The notes beneath the pieces are model-generated. The model saw nothing but the letters and a program-made list of their open reading frames with translations. It was not told the DNA's origin and searched no databases. From contig CAVTQA010000022.1 of NCBI GenBank assembly GCA_963736715.1, positions 202,344 through 266,343 on the forward strand: a stretch of 64,000 nt of DNA, given 5' to 3'. This stretch comes from AP-15 sp963736715 (GTDB lineage Bacteria > Pseudomonadota > Alphaproteobacteria > ATCC43930 > CGMCC-115725). The position numbers were made by a program, and so were the translations under genes. Of the stretch, positions 17,892 through 28,092 are shown in pieces (within the stretch, counting starts at the first letter, position 1; the number at the start of each line of letters is the position of its first letter).

Positions 17892-20048
17892 ATGATCCTC
17901 GATCACCTCAGCCGGCGCAATTTTCTGCAGGCCGGAGCGGCCGCTGGCGGCGGGCTGCTGCTGAGTTTGCGCCTGCCGCTCGCAAACGCCGAAGCCGAAG
18001 TGGCCGACGCCGATGGCTTCACGCCCAACGCCTTCATCCGCATCGGCGGCGACGGGCAGATTGTCTTGACCATGCCCTATGTCGAGATGGGCCAGGGCAC
18101 CTACACCTCGATCCCGATGCTGATCGCCGAGGAGCTGGAGGTAGATCTGAAGCAGTGCGGCCGGAGCATGCTCCGCGCAACGAAAAGCTCTACGGCAATC
18201 CTTTACTGGGCGGCATCCAGGCAACCGGCAACTCAAACGCAATACGCGCGGCGTGGCAGCCGCTGCGGGAAGCCGGTGCGATCGCGAGAACCATGCTCGT
18301 GTCGGCGGCAGCAAAGCGCTGGAATGTCGATCCGGCGTCCTGCCGCGCGCAAAGCGGTGAAGTGCTTCACCCGCCGACGGGGAGAAGCGCCAAATATGGC
18401 GAGCTTGCCGCTGACGCCGCCCGCTTGCCAGTGCTCGAAAGCATGGCGCTCAAGCGGCCGGAGCAATTCAGGCTCATCGGCACCCCGGCTAAGCGGCTCG
18501 ATGCGCCGGCAAAGGTCAACGGGACGGCCATCTATGGCATCGACGCTCGACCCCTGGGCGTGAAGATCGCAACCCTTGCGCAGTCGCCGGTCTTCGGAGG
18601 CCGGCTGAATAACGTCGACGACACGGCCGCCAAGGCCGTCAAGGGCGTGCGTCAGATCGTACGGCTCGACGACGCCGTCGCCGTCGTGGCCGACCACATG
18701 GGCGCTGCGAAGAAAGGGCTGGCGGCGCTGGTGATCGAATGGGACGACGGGCCGCACGCCAAGCTCGACACGAAAGACATCGCGGACGAACTCGAAAAGG
18801 CAACACTCAATTCAGGGGCGGTTGCGCAGAACATCGGCGACGTCAACAAGGCTATGGCGAGCCCCACCACCACGGTCGAGGCGACCTACCAAATCCCGTT
18901 CCTCGCGCACGCGACAATGGAGCCGATGAACTGCACAGTGCATGTCCCCAAGGACGGCTGCGAAGTGTGGGTCCGGCTCCCAGGTCGTCGCGCGCGCCCA
19001 GGCCGCAGCGGCGAAGACCGCAGGCCTGCCATTGGACAAGGTCGTGGTCCACAATCATCTGATCGGCGACGGCTTTGGCCGGCGGCTAGAGGTCGACGGC
19101 GTCATTCGCGCCGTCCAGATCGCGCAGCATGTCGACGGCCCCGTCAAGGTCATCTGGACGCGCGAGGAAGACATCCAGCACGACATGTACCGGCCCTATT
19201 GGTTCGACCGAATTTTTGCCGCTCTCGACGAGGGAATGCCGGTCGCCTGGAACCACCGCTTTGCGGGCTCTTCGGTTATCGCGCGGTGGGCCCCTCCGGT
19301 GTTCAAAAATGGTCTCGATCCCGACACCACTGAGGGCGCGATCGATCTAGTCTATGCCCTCCCCAACATGCATGTCGAGTATCTTCGGGTAGAACCGCCG
19401 GGCATTCCGACCGCCTTCTGGCGCAGCGTCGGCCCGTCGCACAATGTCTTTGTGACCGAAAGCTTCATCGACGAACTGGCGGTAGCGGCGAAACAGGATC
19501 CGGTCGCCTATCGACGAGCTCTCCTCGACAAGTCGCCCCGCGCCAAAGCCGTCCTCGATCTTGCCGCGGAAAAGGCGGGCTGGGGACAGCCATTGCCTAA
19601 AGGAGTCGGCCGTGGCGTCTCGGTCCAATTTGCCTTCGCGACCTATATGGCGCAGATTGCCGAAGTCGAAGTGTCGAAGGATGGCGCGGTTCGTGTGCGG
19701 CGCGTCGTCTGCGCAGTCGATTGTGGCACTGTAGTCACTCCCGACACGGTCCAGGCGCAGATCCAGAGCGCGATCATGTTCGGCATCACGGCGGCGCTCT
19801 ATGGCGAGATCACCCTTAAAGACGGCCGCGTCGAGCAAACCAACTTCGACACCTACCAGATCCTGCGCATGAACGAGGCGCCGGCCATCGCGGTCCACAT
19901 CGTCCAGAGTTTCGAACCGCCGGGTGGAATGGGTGAGACCGGGACCTCGGCCATCATTCCCGCAGTGGCCAACGCGGTCTTTGCAGCAACTGGCAAGCGC
20001 TTGCGAAAGCTGCCGATCGATACCACCGCGTTGAAACAGCCGGCGTGA
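17892..20048 (+). pseudogene. Molybdopterin-binding large subunit (IorB type), frameshifted
   Basis: ATG 17892 has AGGAG upstream. The N-terminus has a true twin-arginine signal (LSRRNFLQAGAAAGGGLLLS), as in IorB/aldehyde dehydrogenase subunits exported with their small subunit. The molybdenum-cofactor regions are readable: PYVEMGQGTYTSIPMLIAEE, EATYQIPFLAHATMEPMNC, then DGFGRRLEVDGVIRA, PTAFWRSVGPSHN and the catalytic-Glu region PPGGMGETGTSAIIPAVANA. Frameshifts occur near 18160 and 18970. About 720 codons in total, the normal length. Every active-site element is present, so decay is recent. Confidence 0.85.
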
Positions 20049-20453
20049 ACGGACACCGTGGCGATGTGTAAGGAGCAGCAAACCCTGTGCGAAGCGGACC
20101 CCCGACCATCATCTCCTTAGGGGCATTACCGGCTGTGCCGGCCCGTCAGCGGTGCGGCAGGTCAACCTCAATAAGCAGACCCCCGGCCCACGAAACCGAG
20201 CGGGCCTACTTGGCGATCGGTCACCCGCTGGCCGGAGGACAAACCTCTTAGGCCTGCTCAGTTGACGCTTTCCGGCCCCTTGCGCGGTTAGTAACCCGCC
20301 ACAGTCCGTGCGGTCTCGGCCGAGTAATTCCATGCTCGGATTCGGCCAAACAACGCCACAAGATTATCGGGGATAGACTGGCTTTGGTCGGTGACGAGAG
20401 CGTGAGTGGGGTCACGGCGGAACCGCCGCCGGGTCACTCAGGAGCACCCACTC
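20049..20453. other. Intergenic stretch upstream of the DUF3489 gene
   Basis: No gene recognised. Just before the DUF3489 start, 20402-20441 can fold into a hairpin with GGCGG-AA-CCGCC at its tip and TGAGTG/CACTCA at its base; it may regulate the module or mark its end. Confidence 0.4.
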
Positions 20454-20924
20454 ATGCGCATCTATATCATCGGCAACGACGGGATCACGTTGGGCCGCAA
20501 GGCGCCGGCGACAGTCAATGACGGCGAGATTGCCGTTGCATCGAATGAAGAGCTGCACGCTGCCCCACTCAGCGCCAGGCGGTTGCTGACGCTGTGGAAC
20601 GCACTGCCCGGCGTCGAAAAGCGAAAGAGGGTTGGCGACCGCGATGCTCTGCTCGATCAGCTGTGGTCGGCAATCGAGGCCTTGCCGGACCCGGAGCCGC
20701 AACCCGACCCGAAGCGCCCGTCGAAGCAGGACGTGGTGATTGCGATGCTGCGTCAGCCCGAGGGTGCAACGGTCGACGAGGTGGCGAGCGTGACCGGCTG
20801 GCAGCGTCATACCGTGCGCGGCGTCTTCTCGGGAACCTTGAAGAAAAAGCTCGGCCTCACTCTTGCCTCGGCCAAAGAGGACCGCGGCCAGGTCTACCGC
20901 ATCGCCGAGCCGGCCAGCCTATGA
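20454..20924 (+). CDS. DUF3489-domain protein, module 1
   Basis: 156 aa from ATG 20454, with AGGAG upstream. The C-terminal half is the DUF3489 helix-turn-helix: SKQDVVIAMLRQPEGATVDE, then VTGWQRHTVRGVFSGTLKKK and EDRGQVYRIAE. The fold suggests DNA binding. Its stop overlaps the next start (ATGA at 20921), so the DUF2924 gene is translationally coupled. The same trio (DUF3489, DUF2924, serine recombinase) recurs at 32.4-35.2 kb, which makes it a mobile module. It probably regulates or assists the recombinase; the role is not established. Confidence 0.85.
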   Translation: MRIYIIGNDGITLGRKAPATVNDGEIAVASNEELHAAPLSARRLLTLWNALPGVEKRKRVGDRDALLDQLWSAIEALPDPEPQPDPKRPSKQDVVIAMLRQPEGATVDEVASVTGWQRHTVRGVFSGTLKKKLGLTLASAKEDRGQVYRIAEPASL

Positions 20925-21461
20925 AAACCCCAATCCACGACGCTTCGGCTCGCCAGCACTGTGGCGAGCCGTTCCCCGGTCTCGGTCCAAACAACGCCAG
21001 AAGGGACCGGCTTCACAACCAGGACCTGGCCGAGGTTGACGGCGAAATCGCCCGGTTGGTCGATCGGTCGACACAGGAGCTGCGGCGTTCCTGGCAGACA
21101 CTGTATCACACCGGAGCACCCTTGGGCCTCAGTCGCGATCTGATCATCAGGGGCCTCGCCGATAAGCTGCAACAACGTGCCCATGGCGGCCCGCCGCGCT
21201 CTACAGCGCCGCCTTCGGATTTTGGCGGCAGAGTCTGAGAAAGGCGCTCGTTCTTTCGATCTCGGCGGAGTGCTGAAGACCGGCGCGACCTTGGTGCGCC
21301 AGTGGCGCGGTCACACCCATATCGTCCTCGTGCACGAGGACGGGTTCGAATACCAGGGCCAGCGGTACCGGTCGCTGACTCTGATTGCCGAACGGATCAC
21401 CGGAGCACATTGGTCGGGGCCCCGGTTCTTTGGCCTCAGCAAGCGAGCGCGTGCAATCTAG
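20921..21461 (+). pseudogene. DUF2924-domain protein, module 1, one frameshift
   Basis: Starts at ATG 20921. The first part (DGEIARLVDRSTQELRRSWQ, then SRDLIIRGLADKLQQRAHGG) shifts frame near 21190 and continues RRLRILAAESEKGARSFDLG and the basic DUF2924 core GATLVRQWRGHTHIVLVHED, then GFEYQGQRYRSLTLIAERIT and HWSGPRFFGLSKR. Stops at 21461 in the target duplication of the IS1634 element. Normally followed directly by the recombinase gene, now 3.4 kb away because of the nested IS elements. Confidence 0.82.
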
Positions 21462-22227
21462 TCCGAACTTCGACTGGTTGTTGAACTAAGCGGCTGAAAG
21501 GCCGTTATATTCATCTTTTGAGTGGTCATGTGATTGGGCAATTTTTAGTTGACATGATCGGCTCAAAATGATTCTTTCAGCGCATGTATGTGGCCGTCAT
21601 CCCGAACCGAGGCTCGCCGCCGGCCATCCTGCAGCGGGAGAGTTACCGCGAAGCCGGCAAGACCAAAAACCGGACCCTCGCCAACCTGTCGCGCTGGCCG
21701 GCCGAGCGCATTGCGCAACTCCGCGCCGTGCTGCGCGGTGACCAACTGCTGCCCGCCGCCGAGGCGGTGGAGATCGTCCGCGCGCTACCGCATGGCCACG
21801 TGCTCGCCGCGCTCGGCACTGCGCGCCGCATCGCGCTCGATGCCGTGCTGCCGCGCCGGGCGCCGCAACGCCGCCGCGATCTGGCGCTGGCCCTGATCGT
21901 CGCCCGCCTGCTTGAGCCGGCGGCCAAACTGGCGACGGCGCGGATGCTGGATCCGGCCACCGCCAGCCATTCGCTGGGCGAGATGCTGGACCTCGGCCCC
22001 GTCGCCGCCAAGGAGGTCTATGCCGCGCTCGACTGGCTGGGCCGCGAGCAGCCCTTCATCGAAGCTCGGCTGGCCCGCCGCCATCTGAAGGATGGCGCGC
22101 TGCTGCTCTACGACGTCACCTCCACTTACTCGAAGGCCGCTGCTGCGAACTGGCGCAGCATGGCTACAGCCGCGACCACCGCAGTGACCGGCCGCAGCTT
22201 GTCATCGGTCTGATGTGCGCCGCCAAG

Positions 22228-22248
22228 CCTGCCCTCGCGAAAGCCGGG
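22228..22248 (+). repeat. Hairpin insertion in IS1634 transposase, in frame
   Basis: 21 bp, CCTGCCCTCGCGAAAGCCGG plus one G, which inserts seven codons (PALAKAG) between MCAAK and GCPVAVEVFEGN. The left edge is uncertain by about two bases because the surrounding AAG resembles the hairpin start. Confidence 0.7.
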
Positions 22249-23208
22249 GGCTGCCCGGTCGCGGTCGAGGTGTTCGAAGGCAATACTGCCGAACCGATGA
22301 CGCTGTCAGTCGCAGATCGACAAGCTGAAGCAGCGCTTCAAGTTGCAGCGCGTGGTGATGGTGGGCGACCGCGGGCTGCTGACCAGCGCGCGCATCGAGC
22401 AGACATTGCGCCCGGCTGGTCTGGATTGGATCACCGCATTGCGGTCGCCGGCGATCAAGCAGCTGGCGGCTGAGGGCGGGCCGTTGCAGCCCTCGCTGTT
22501 CGATAATCGCGACATAGCCGAGATCACCAGCCCCGACTATCCGGGCGAACGCCTGGTGGTCTGCAAGAACCCGTTGCCGGCCGAAGAGCGGGCCCGCAAA
22601 CGCGCCGAACTGTTGGCCGCCACCGAAAAGGAGCTGACGCGCATCGCGGCCCGCGTGCAGCGGGCGCGCAGTCCGCTGCGCGGCGCCGCAGCGATCGGCT
22701 AGGCGGTCGGCGCAGTGCTGGGACAGCGCCACATGGCCAAGCATGGGAGTGTCCGGATCTCTGTGTAAGAGGAGCCGTATCTCATCGTTTTGAGCCTTCA
22801 GCGCGCTGAAGGCTCAAAACGATCGCCGAACAGAATGGCAAATTGCCCTATCGCGGCGGTCCATTCAATCGGCCGACGCCAATGGAGGCCGGCATTGCGG
22901 ATCGCCAGAAACAGCAGCTTCAACGCCGCCTCGTCGGTCGGGAAGCTGCCGCCGGTCTTGATGATCTTGCGCAGGCTGCGATTGAGGCTTTCCACTGCGT
23001 TGGTCGTATAGATCATCTTGCGGATCGCCGGCGGGAAGGCGAACAGCGGCACCACATGCTGCCAGGCGCGCCGCCACGCCTGGCCGATTGCCGGGTATCG
23101 CTTGCCCCATTCGGCCTCGAAGGCGTCGAGTTCGGCGGCGGCCGCCTCGGCTGTGTCCGCCCGGCAGATCGCCTTCAGATCGGGCATGATCAGCTTGCGG
23201 TCCTTCCA

Positions 23209-23231
23209 CAGCCTGCCCCCGCGAAGGCGGG
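23209..23231 (+). repeat. Hairpin insertion in IS256 copy A, site 3
   Basis: 23 bp, CAGCCTGCCCCCGCGAAGGC plus GGG. Removal restores TTT GTG TCC TGG AAG GAC (FVSWKD) on the minus strand. Target CCA^GGA on the plus strand. Identical in sequence to the hairpin at 52072-52094 in a different IS at a different place. Confidence 0.88.
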
Positions 23232-23273
23232 GGACACAAAAGCCAGCGAGTTACGGATCAGATGGATGATGCA

Positions 23274-23298
23274 GAGCCTGCCCCGGACCCCGATCCGG
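23274..23298 (+). repeat. Hairpin insertion in IS256 copy A, site 2, variant loop
   Basis: 25 bp, GAGCCTGCCCCGGACCCCGA then TCCGG. The AGCCTG head is conserved but the stem is CCCCGGA/TCCGGGG with a different loop. Removal restores GTG CAG ACC TGC ATC ATC (VQTCII). Target GCA^GGT. Confidence 0.82.
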
Positions 23299-23349
23299 GG
23301 TCTGCACCGTGGTCAGCGGAAAGACCGTGCCGATCGCCTCGGGGAAGCC

Positions 23350-23371
23350 CCCCGCCTTCGCGAGGGCATGC
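23350..23371 (-). repeat. Hairpin insertion in IS256 copy A, site 1
   Basis: 22 bp; on the minus strand GCATGCCCTCGCGAAGGCGG then GG. The head has diverged to GCATG. Removal restores GAC GGG CTC AAA GGC TTC CCC GAG (DGLKGFPE). Target AAA^GGC. Confidence 0.82.
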
Positions 23372-24853
23372 TTTGAGCCCGTCGACCACTGCGATCAGGA
23401 CGTCGTTGACGCCGCGGGTCTTGAGCTCGTTCATCACCCTCAACCAGAACTTGGCGCCCTCGGTCTGCTCGATCCACAGCCCGAGTACTTCCTTCTCGCC
23501 TTCGCTGTTGAGGGCGAGGGCGACATAGACCGCTTTGTTGCGCACCAAGCCCTCGTCGCGGATCTTGACCCGCAGCGCGTCGAAGAAGATGACCGGGTAG
23601 ACCGGGTCGAGCGGCCGGTTCTGCCATTCCCCAACCTCCTCGAGCACGGCGTCCGTGACCCGGCTGATCAGATCGGGGGAGACCTCGATCCCGTAAAGCT
23701 CCTGCCGGTGAGCCTGGATCTCGCGAACCGACAGACCTCGGGCATAAAGGCTGATGATCCGATCGTCGAACCCGTCGAGCCGCGTCTGTCCTTTTGCGAC
23801 GATCTGCGGCTCGAAGCTGCCGTTGCGGTCGCGCGGCACCGCGATCTCGATCGCCCCGTCATCGCCGATCACGGTCTTGCTCGAATACCCGTTGCGGCTG
23901 TTGCCGCCGCCGCGGCCGGCCGGGTCGCCCTTCTCGTATCCCAGATGCTCGCTCAGTTCGGCGCCGAGCGCACGTTCCAGCAGGCGCTTCTTGAGTTCCT
24001 TGAACAGCCCTTCTTCGCCGAGAAGATCCTGCGGCGAGCTGTCGCCTTGAAGCAGCTCCTCAATGAGCTCGTCCCTGATCGCTTGTGCCATAATCCGTGA
24101 TCCCCTCTACAACATAGAGTGTATCACGCCTCTCACTTACACAAAATAGCTGACACCCTCCCAAGCATTTCCACATCAGCATCACCGACGAGACGTTCAG
24201 CTTCGCGCAAAACCCCCTCAGCATTGCCGCCGAGGCCGCGCTCGACGGCATTTATGTAATCCGCACCAACCTGCCGGCCGCCCAGTGCGATGCCGCCGCC
24301 ACGGTGTGCGCTTACAAAAGCCTCAGCTGCGTCGAGCACGCCTTCCGCTCACTGAAGACCGTCGATCTCGAGCTGCGTCCGGGGTTTCATTGGACCGCGC
24401 CACGCGTGCGCGCGCACGTCCTGCTCTGTGCATGCTGGCCTATTATCTGCAATGGCACATGCGCCGTAGCCTCGCCCCGATGCTGTTCGACGAGACCGAT
24501 CCGGCCGTCCGCGAGGCGCAGCGCCTCGCCGGTGGCCAAGACCGAACCTTCACCGGCGGCGCAACGCAAGGCCGCCCGCAAACGCACCAACCCAGTCGAT
24601 GGCGAACCGCTGCCGGCGCACAGCTTCCACACCCTGCTCGGCGATCTCGCCACGCTCACCCGCAATGTCGTCCGCCTTGGGCGCGATCGCTTCACCGCCA
24701 TCCTCGCCACTCCCACCCCCACCCAGCGCTGCGCCCTCGATCTGCTCGGACTCGCACTCACTGCGAAGACAGACCGACGCCCGCGGTCGCAAACTATATC
24801 AGTGGCTTGCGCTCAAAAGAGGGCAAAGTTCGGTCTAGTCGCCGAGGCCGATC

Positions 24854-26578
24854 ATGAAAAAACCGGGAACCGCAACGCGGCGGAACGGAACCGTGCGCTG
24901 TGCGATCTACACCCGCAAGTCGTCCGAGGAGGGGCTCGAACAGGAGTTCAATTCGCTGCAGGCGCAGCGTGAAGCCTGCGAGGCCTTCATCGACAGCCAG
25001 CGGCACGAAGGTTGGGTGTGCCTGCGCACGGCTTATGACGACGGCGGGTTCTCCGGCGCCACGATGGATCGGCCCGCTCTGCAGCAGCTGCTCGCCGACA
25101 TCACGGCGGGGCGGGTCGACACCATCGTCGTCTACAAAATCGACCGGCTGACCCGCTCGCTCGCCGATTTTGCCAAGATTGTCGAGATCCTCGACGCGAG
25201 GGGCGCCTCCTTCGTGTCGGTGACGCAGCAATTCAACACGACGACCTCGATGGGGCGTTTGACCCTCAATGTTCTGCTGTCCTTCGCACAGTTCGAGCGC
25301 GAGGTCATCGCCGAGCGTATCCGCGACAAGATCGCCGCGTCGAAAAGAAAAGGGATGTGGATGGGCGGGCTGCCACCGCTGGGGTATCGGGCACAGCACC
25401 GCAAGCTCATCATCGTCGACAGCGAGGCGGAAACCGTGCGCTTCGTTTTTCGCCACTACGCCGAACTCGGCTCGGTCCAGTTGTTGAAGGACGAACTGGA
25501 CACTCGAGGCATCCACAGCAAATTGCGGACGAGCGCCTCGGGCCGCATCTCGGGTGGCAAGTCATTCGCCCGCGGCGCGATCTACCTGATGCTGCAAAAC
25601 CGCATTTATCGCGGCGAGATCGTTCACAACCGGCAATCCTACATCGGCGAACATGAGCCGATCATCGATCAGCCCCTCTGGGATGCGGTCCAGGCGCAGC
25701 TTGCCGGCAACGCCGCCCAGCGCAACCAGGGCGGAAAAACTCGGCAGCCGAGCCTCCTCGCCGGCATGCTGTTTGATCGCGACGGCAACCGGATGACGCC
25801 GAGCCATGCCGTCAAGAAGAGCACGCGCTACCGTTACTATGTCTCGGGCTCGCTGATCACGAAAGATCGGACCGAGAACGCCGCCGGGCTGCGGATCCCG
25901 GCCGCGGAGATCGAGCAGCTCGTAAGCGACCGAGTGCAGCGATGGCTTCCCGATCCCGGCAGCATCTACAAATCGACTGCGGCACGGCTCCCAGACTCAT
26001 CAATGCAGCAGCGGCTTGTCGCGCGATCCGCGGAGATCGGCGGGCGCTGGCCCGAGTTCCCAATGGCACGCAAGCGTGACGTGCTAACTGCTCTGATCGA
26101 ACGGATCGAGGTGCGGATCGACCAGATCGACATCCGTCTCCGCCCGCGGCGGCTGGGCGCGCTACTCGATCGTGTTGCTACGCCATCGCAAGGCGTGAGC
26201 GACGACGAAACCGAGATCCTGTCCGTGCCGGTCCGGCTGCGCCGCGCCGGGCGGGAGATCAGAATGGTGATCGACGGGACGGATCGGTTTCCCGCGAAAG
26301 CTGATGCGCGATTGATCAAGCTGCTCCTCAGGGCGCGCCGCTTCAATGCGACGATCGCCCAGGGCGAAGGCGTTCCTTTTGCCGCACTCGCCCAGCGGGA
26401 AGGGGTCAGCGGGTCCTATTTCATGCGGCTCGTCCGCCTCAGCTATCTTGCGCCGGATATCACCCAAGCGATCCTCGATGGGCGGCAGCCACACGATTTG
26501 ACCGCGGAGAAGCTCCTCGCGCACTCACGTCTGCCGCTTGCCTGGCAGGATCAGCGGATCGTGCTCGGCTTTGCCTGA
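24854..26578 (+). CDS. Large serine recombinase, module 1
   Basis: 574 aa, intact. The resolvase catalytic domain has the nucleophile region RCAIYTRKSSEEGLEQEF (about residues 15-32), YDDGGFSGATMDRPALQQLL, the arginine-rich active-site strand YKIDRLTRSLADF and LSFAQFEREVIAERIRDK leading to the long helix. The recombinase domain follows (GGLPPLGYRAQHRK, then GAIYLMLQNRIYRGEIVHNR) and a C-terminal region with FAALAQREGVSGSYFMRLVR. Large serine recombinases integrate and excise DNA between short attachment sites without high-energy cofactors. It belongs to the DUF3489-DUF2924 module and is the only intact copy here, so it could act on both modules. Confidence 0.92.
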   Translation: MKKPGTATRRNGTVRCAIYTRKSSEEGLEQEFNSLQAQREACEAFIDSQRHEGWVCLRTAYDDGGFSGATMDRPALQQLLADITAGRVDTIVVYKIDRLTRSLADFAKIVEILDARGASFVSVTQQFNTTTSMGRLTLNVLLSFAQFEREVIAERIRDKIAASKRKGMWMGGLPPLGYRAQHRKLIIVDSEAETVRFVFRHYAELGSVQLLKDELDTRGIHSKLRTSASGRISGGKSFARGAIYLMLQNRIYRGEIVHNRQSYIGEHEPIIDQPLWDAVQAQLAGNAAQRNQGGKTRQPSLLAGMLFDRDGNRMTPSHAVKKSTRYRYYVSGSLITKDRTENAAGLRIPAAEIEQLVSDRVQRWLPDPGSIYKSTAARLPDSSMQQRLVARSAEIGGRWPEFPMARKRDVLTALIERIEVRIDQIDIRLRPRRLGALLDRVATPSQGVSDDETEILSVPVRLRRAGREIRMVIDGTDRFPAKADARLIKLLLRARRFNATIAQGEGVPFAALAQREGVSGSYFMRLVRLSYLAPDITQAILDGRQPHDLTAEKLLAHSRLPLAWQDQRIVLGFA

Positions 26579-26639
26579 GCCCGATCCGAATACAAAGATC
26601 TACCGCACTTTAAACCCGAAGGCCCGACGTCGTTCGGAC

Positions 26640-26870
26640 CGGCGTGGATTTCTCGCCGGCCCCACCAGCGGCACTGCGGTACTGGAATATGGCCCGGCAG
26701 AGATATTGCCGCCAGCTGGCCCGATATCGAAATTCCGTGCGCGTCTCTGTCGACCCGGTCGCCAAGCCGGCCGCGCACGGCCGCGCGGAAAGCCGGGGTT
26801 CTCGACCTCGAAAGCGGATGCGGGAGAGAGACTGACTCTCTGCTGGAGGAAGCCGGATTCTAACCATCAG
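26640..26870 (+). repeat. Recombinase downstream repeat, copy 1
   Basis: Shares with the minus strand of 32140-32345 the core TACTGGAATATGGCCCGGCA, then AGAGATATTGC and GCGCGGAAAGCCGGGGTTC. Both copies lie 60-280 bases downstream of a recombinase stop and in the same direction as it, so they mark the same end of the two modules. Confidence 0.75.
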
Positions 26871-27134
26871 TCCCTCTTGCTAAGAAGTGGATGCCTGTGG
26901 CGGAACTGTCGAGACATTTTGGCGATCCCTGAGATGCCGCAGTTCGATGCACCGGGGATGCCCGGTTCCGCCTGCCCGTAAAAGAGCGTGGCTTGGCTCC
27001 GTTGTCTCCCTGTGGGCCAAGTCTCTCCCTCGGCGTCGGGTTTGCATTCGACGCCTTTTCTTTCAGCTTACCCCGCCTGACGGGGGTCCCTTGGAGGGCG
27101 GGACCGACGGTTCGAATACTTCTTCCTCCAGCGC

Positions 27135-27300
27135 AGAGTCAGGAGCGAACCACGGAGCGGCCGAAGCCACCTGGGCCCGGATCAGGCGGTCGACCTTGTA
27201 GACGACCACGATGTCGACCGGGCAGGTCTGGGGCAGGCGCTGCTCGAAGCCGGTTGTCCGACGATGCAGCGGTCAGCTGTTTGCCGGCTCGAGCTAGCTG
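27135..27300 (-). pseudogene. Serine recombinase scrap
   Basis: On the minus strand PVDIVVVYKVDRL appears, the arginine-containing active-site strand of the recombinases at 24854 and 34156. Nothing else of the gene remains. Probably a third, almost erased, module copy. Confidence 0.65.
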
Positions 27301-27531
27301 ACGGCGCGCCGACGCGATTATCGATGCCATTCGAGGCGAAGCGCAGGAATAAACCGACCAGTAACAGACCAAACGCTCCCGGTGGTGGTTAGCGGTTTTC
27401 TGCCTAATGGCCGCGATGGGGTGCCGTGGTACGAAGTCGCGAAATTCATCGGTATTGGGCTGGCTCAGACGCACCTGGCTGCGGGCTTCATATGGTTACA
27501 AGAGCTTTTTGCTCGGGTTTGAGACAACTGT

Positions 27532-28092
27532 CTAGCGCGCGATGCCCGGTGCCCCTTGCGGCACGTCGTAAAATGCGAGAGTCATCGAGACGCTGGTGTA
27601 ATAACCCATTAAGGTGATCACGTCGGTGATGCCGACATGACCGAGCGCCTTGACCGCGCGGTCGTAAAGACCCTTCGATACCCAGCGCGAATTGCTGAGA
27701 CAAATCGCCATCTCGTAGACGATCTGCTCGCGCTCGTCCGCGAACGAGGTCGGCAGACCGGACAGCATCGCCTCGACCTTTTCGGCGGGCAGTCCGACTT
27801 CCTTGCCCCGCCGCTCATGCGCGTTGGTGGGGTAGGCCGAATGCCATTTGCTGTTGATGATAATGACGGCGATCTCGCGTTCGCGCTCGGAGAGCGAGTA
27901 GCCGCCGGGGTGGAAATAGGCCCCGAGTAGAGCCGAGGCCTTCACGAGCTTGGGGTTATGCACCCAGATCTTGCTCGGACCGCCGGCCGCGCCGCGGGTC
28001 TCGACCAGATAGCGATAGCCCTCCTGCTGCTCCGGCGTCATCTCGTCATAAGGGATCTCGGCGTAGCGGCCGAAGGTCGGCGTCTCGGGCAT
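27532..28092 (-). CDS. Carboxymuconolactone decarboxylase-family protein
   Basis: 186 aa from ATG 28092; an upstream in-frame extension lacks a ribosome site. The sequence has the CMD helical fold: EMTPEQQEGYRYLVETRGAA, LLGAYFHPGGYSLSERERE, then IINSKWHSAYPTNAHERRGK and the GHVGITDVITLMGYYTSVSM helix. The AhpD-type Cys-x-x-Cys is absent; instead this is the PTNAHE group, often annotated near catabolic genes. Function is probably decarboxylation or a related acid reaction, not peroxidase reduction. Intact. Confidence 0.8.
   Translation of the reverse strand: MPETPTFGRYAEIPYDEMTPEQQEGYRYLVETRGAAGGPSKIWVHNPKLVKASALLGAYFHPGGYSLSEREREIAVIIINSKWHSAYPTNAHERRGKEVGLPAEKVEAMLSGLPTSFADEREQIVYEMAICLSNSRWVSKGLYDRAVKALGHVGITDVITLMGYYTSVSMTLAFYDVPQGAPGIAR

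Larger units (their letters stand above)
22798..24091 (-). pseudogene. IS256/Mutator-type transposase (copy A), frame broken by hairpin insertions
   Basis: Starts at ATG 24091 (MAQAIRDELIEELLQGDSSP). The N-terminal region and first DDE Asp segment (PVYPVIFFDALRVKIRDEG) and the second (VLIAVVDGLK) are intact. Between residues of the second Asp region and MPDLKAICRADTAEA, three hairpins (23350-23371, 23274-23298, 23209-23231) add 70 bp in total, so the frame is off by one afterwards. The C-terminal part keeps the final Glu motif (IYTTNAVESLNRSLRKIIKT). Apart from the hairpins no other defect is seen, so they alone inactivated it. Confidence 0.9.
22745..24162 (-). mobile_element. IS256-family insertion sequence (copy A), nested in IS1634
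   Basis: The ends GGGAGTGTCCGGATCTCTGT and, from the other side, GGGAGGGTGTCAGCTATTTT share the terminal GGGAGNGTC plus TGTGTAAG further in. AAGCAT is repeated at 22739-22744 and 24163-24168, and joining the flanks restores MAKHFHIS of the IS1634 transposase. Inserted after IS1634. Confidence 0.88.
21463..24833 (+). mobile_element. IS1634-like insertion sequence carrying a nested IS256-like element
   Basis: The ends CCGAACTT (21463) and AAGTTCGG (to 24833) are inverted, and TCTAGT is repeated directly at 21457-21462 and 24834-24839. Without the insert the DUF2924 stop and the recombinase start are separated by only about 20 bases. The transposase is interrupted by an IS256-like element at 22745-24162. 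Confidence 0.88.
21584..24838 (+). pseudogene. IS1634-type transposase, interrupted
   Basis: Starts at ATG 21584 (MYVAVIPNRGSPPAILQRES). The readable parts are YREAGKTKNRTLANLSRWP, the first catalytic segment LLLYDVTSTY, QLVIGLMCAAK in a shifted frame, RFKLQRVVMVGDRGLLTSAR (second Asp) and, beyond the IS256 insert, HFHISITDETFSFAQN and VEHAFRSLKTVDLELRP (final Glu). Small indels near 22120 and 22315 and an in-frame hairpin insertion at about 22228 add damage. The break by IS256 falls exactly at ATG GCC AAG CAT. Confidence 0.85.
26579..27531. other. Module 1 downstream flank with repeats and tRNA-like ends
   Basis: No intact gene. 26640-26870 is a repeat shared with 32140-32345. Two tRNA-3'-like pieces lie in opposite directions at about 26835-26865 (minus) and 27105-27125 (plus). 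A recombinase scrap is at 27135-27300. Repeated TCAG-TCTC motifs adjoin the tRNA-like pieces. Confidence 0.5.
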
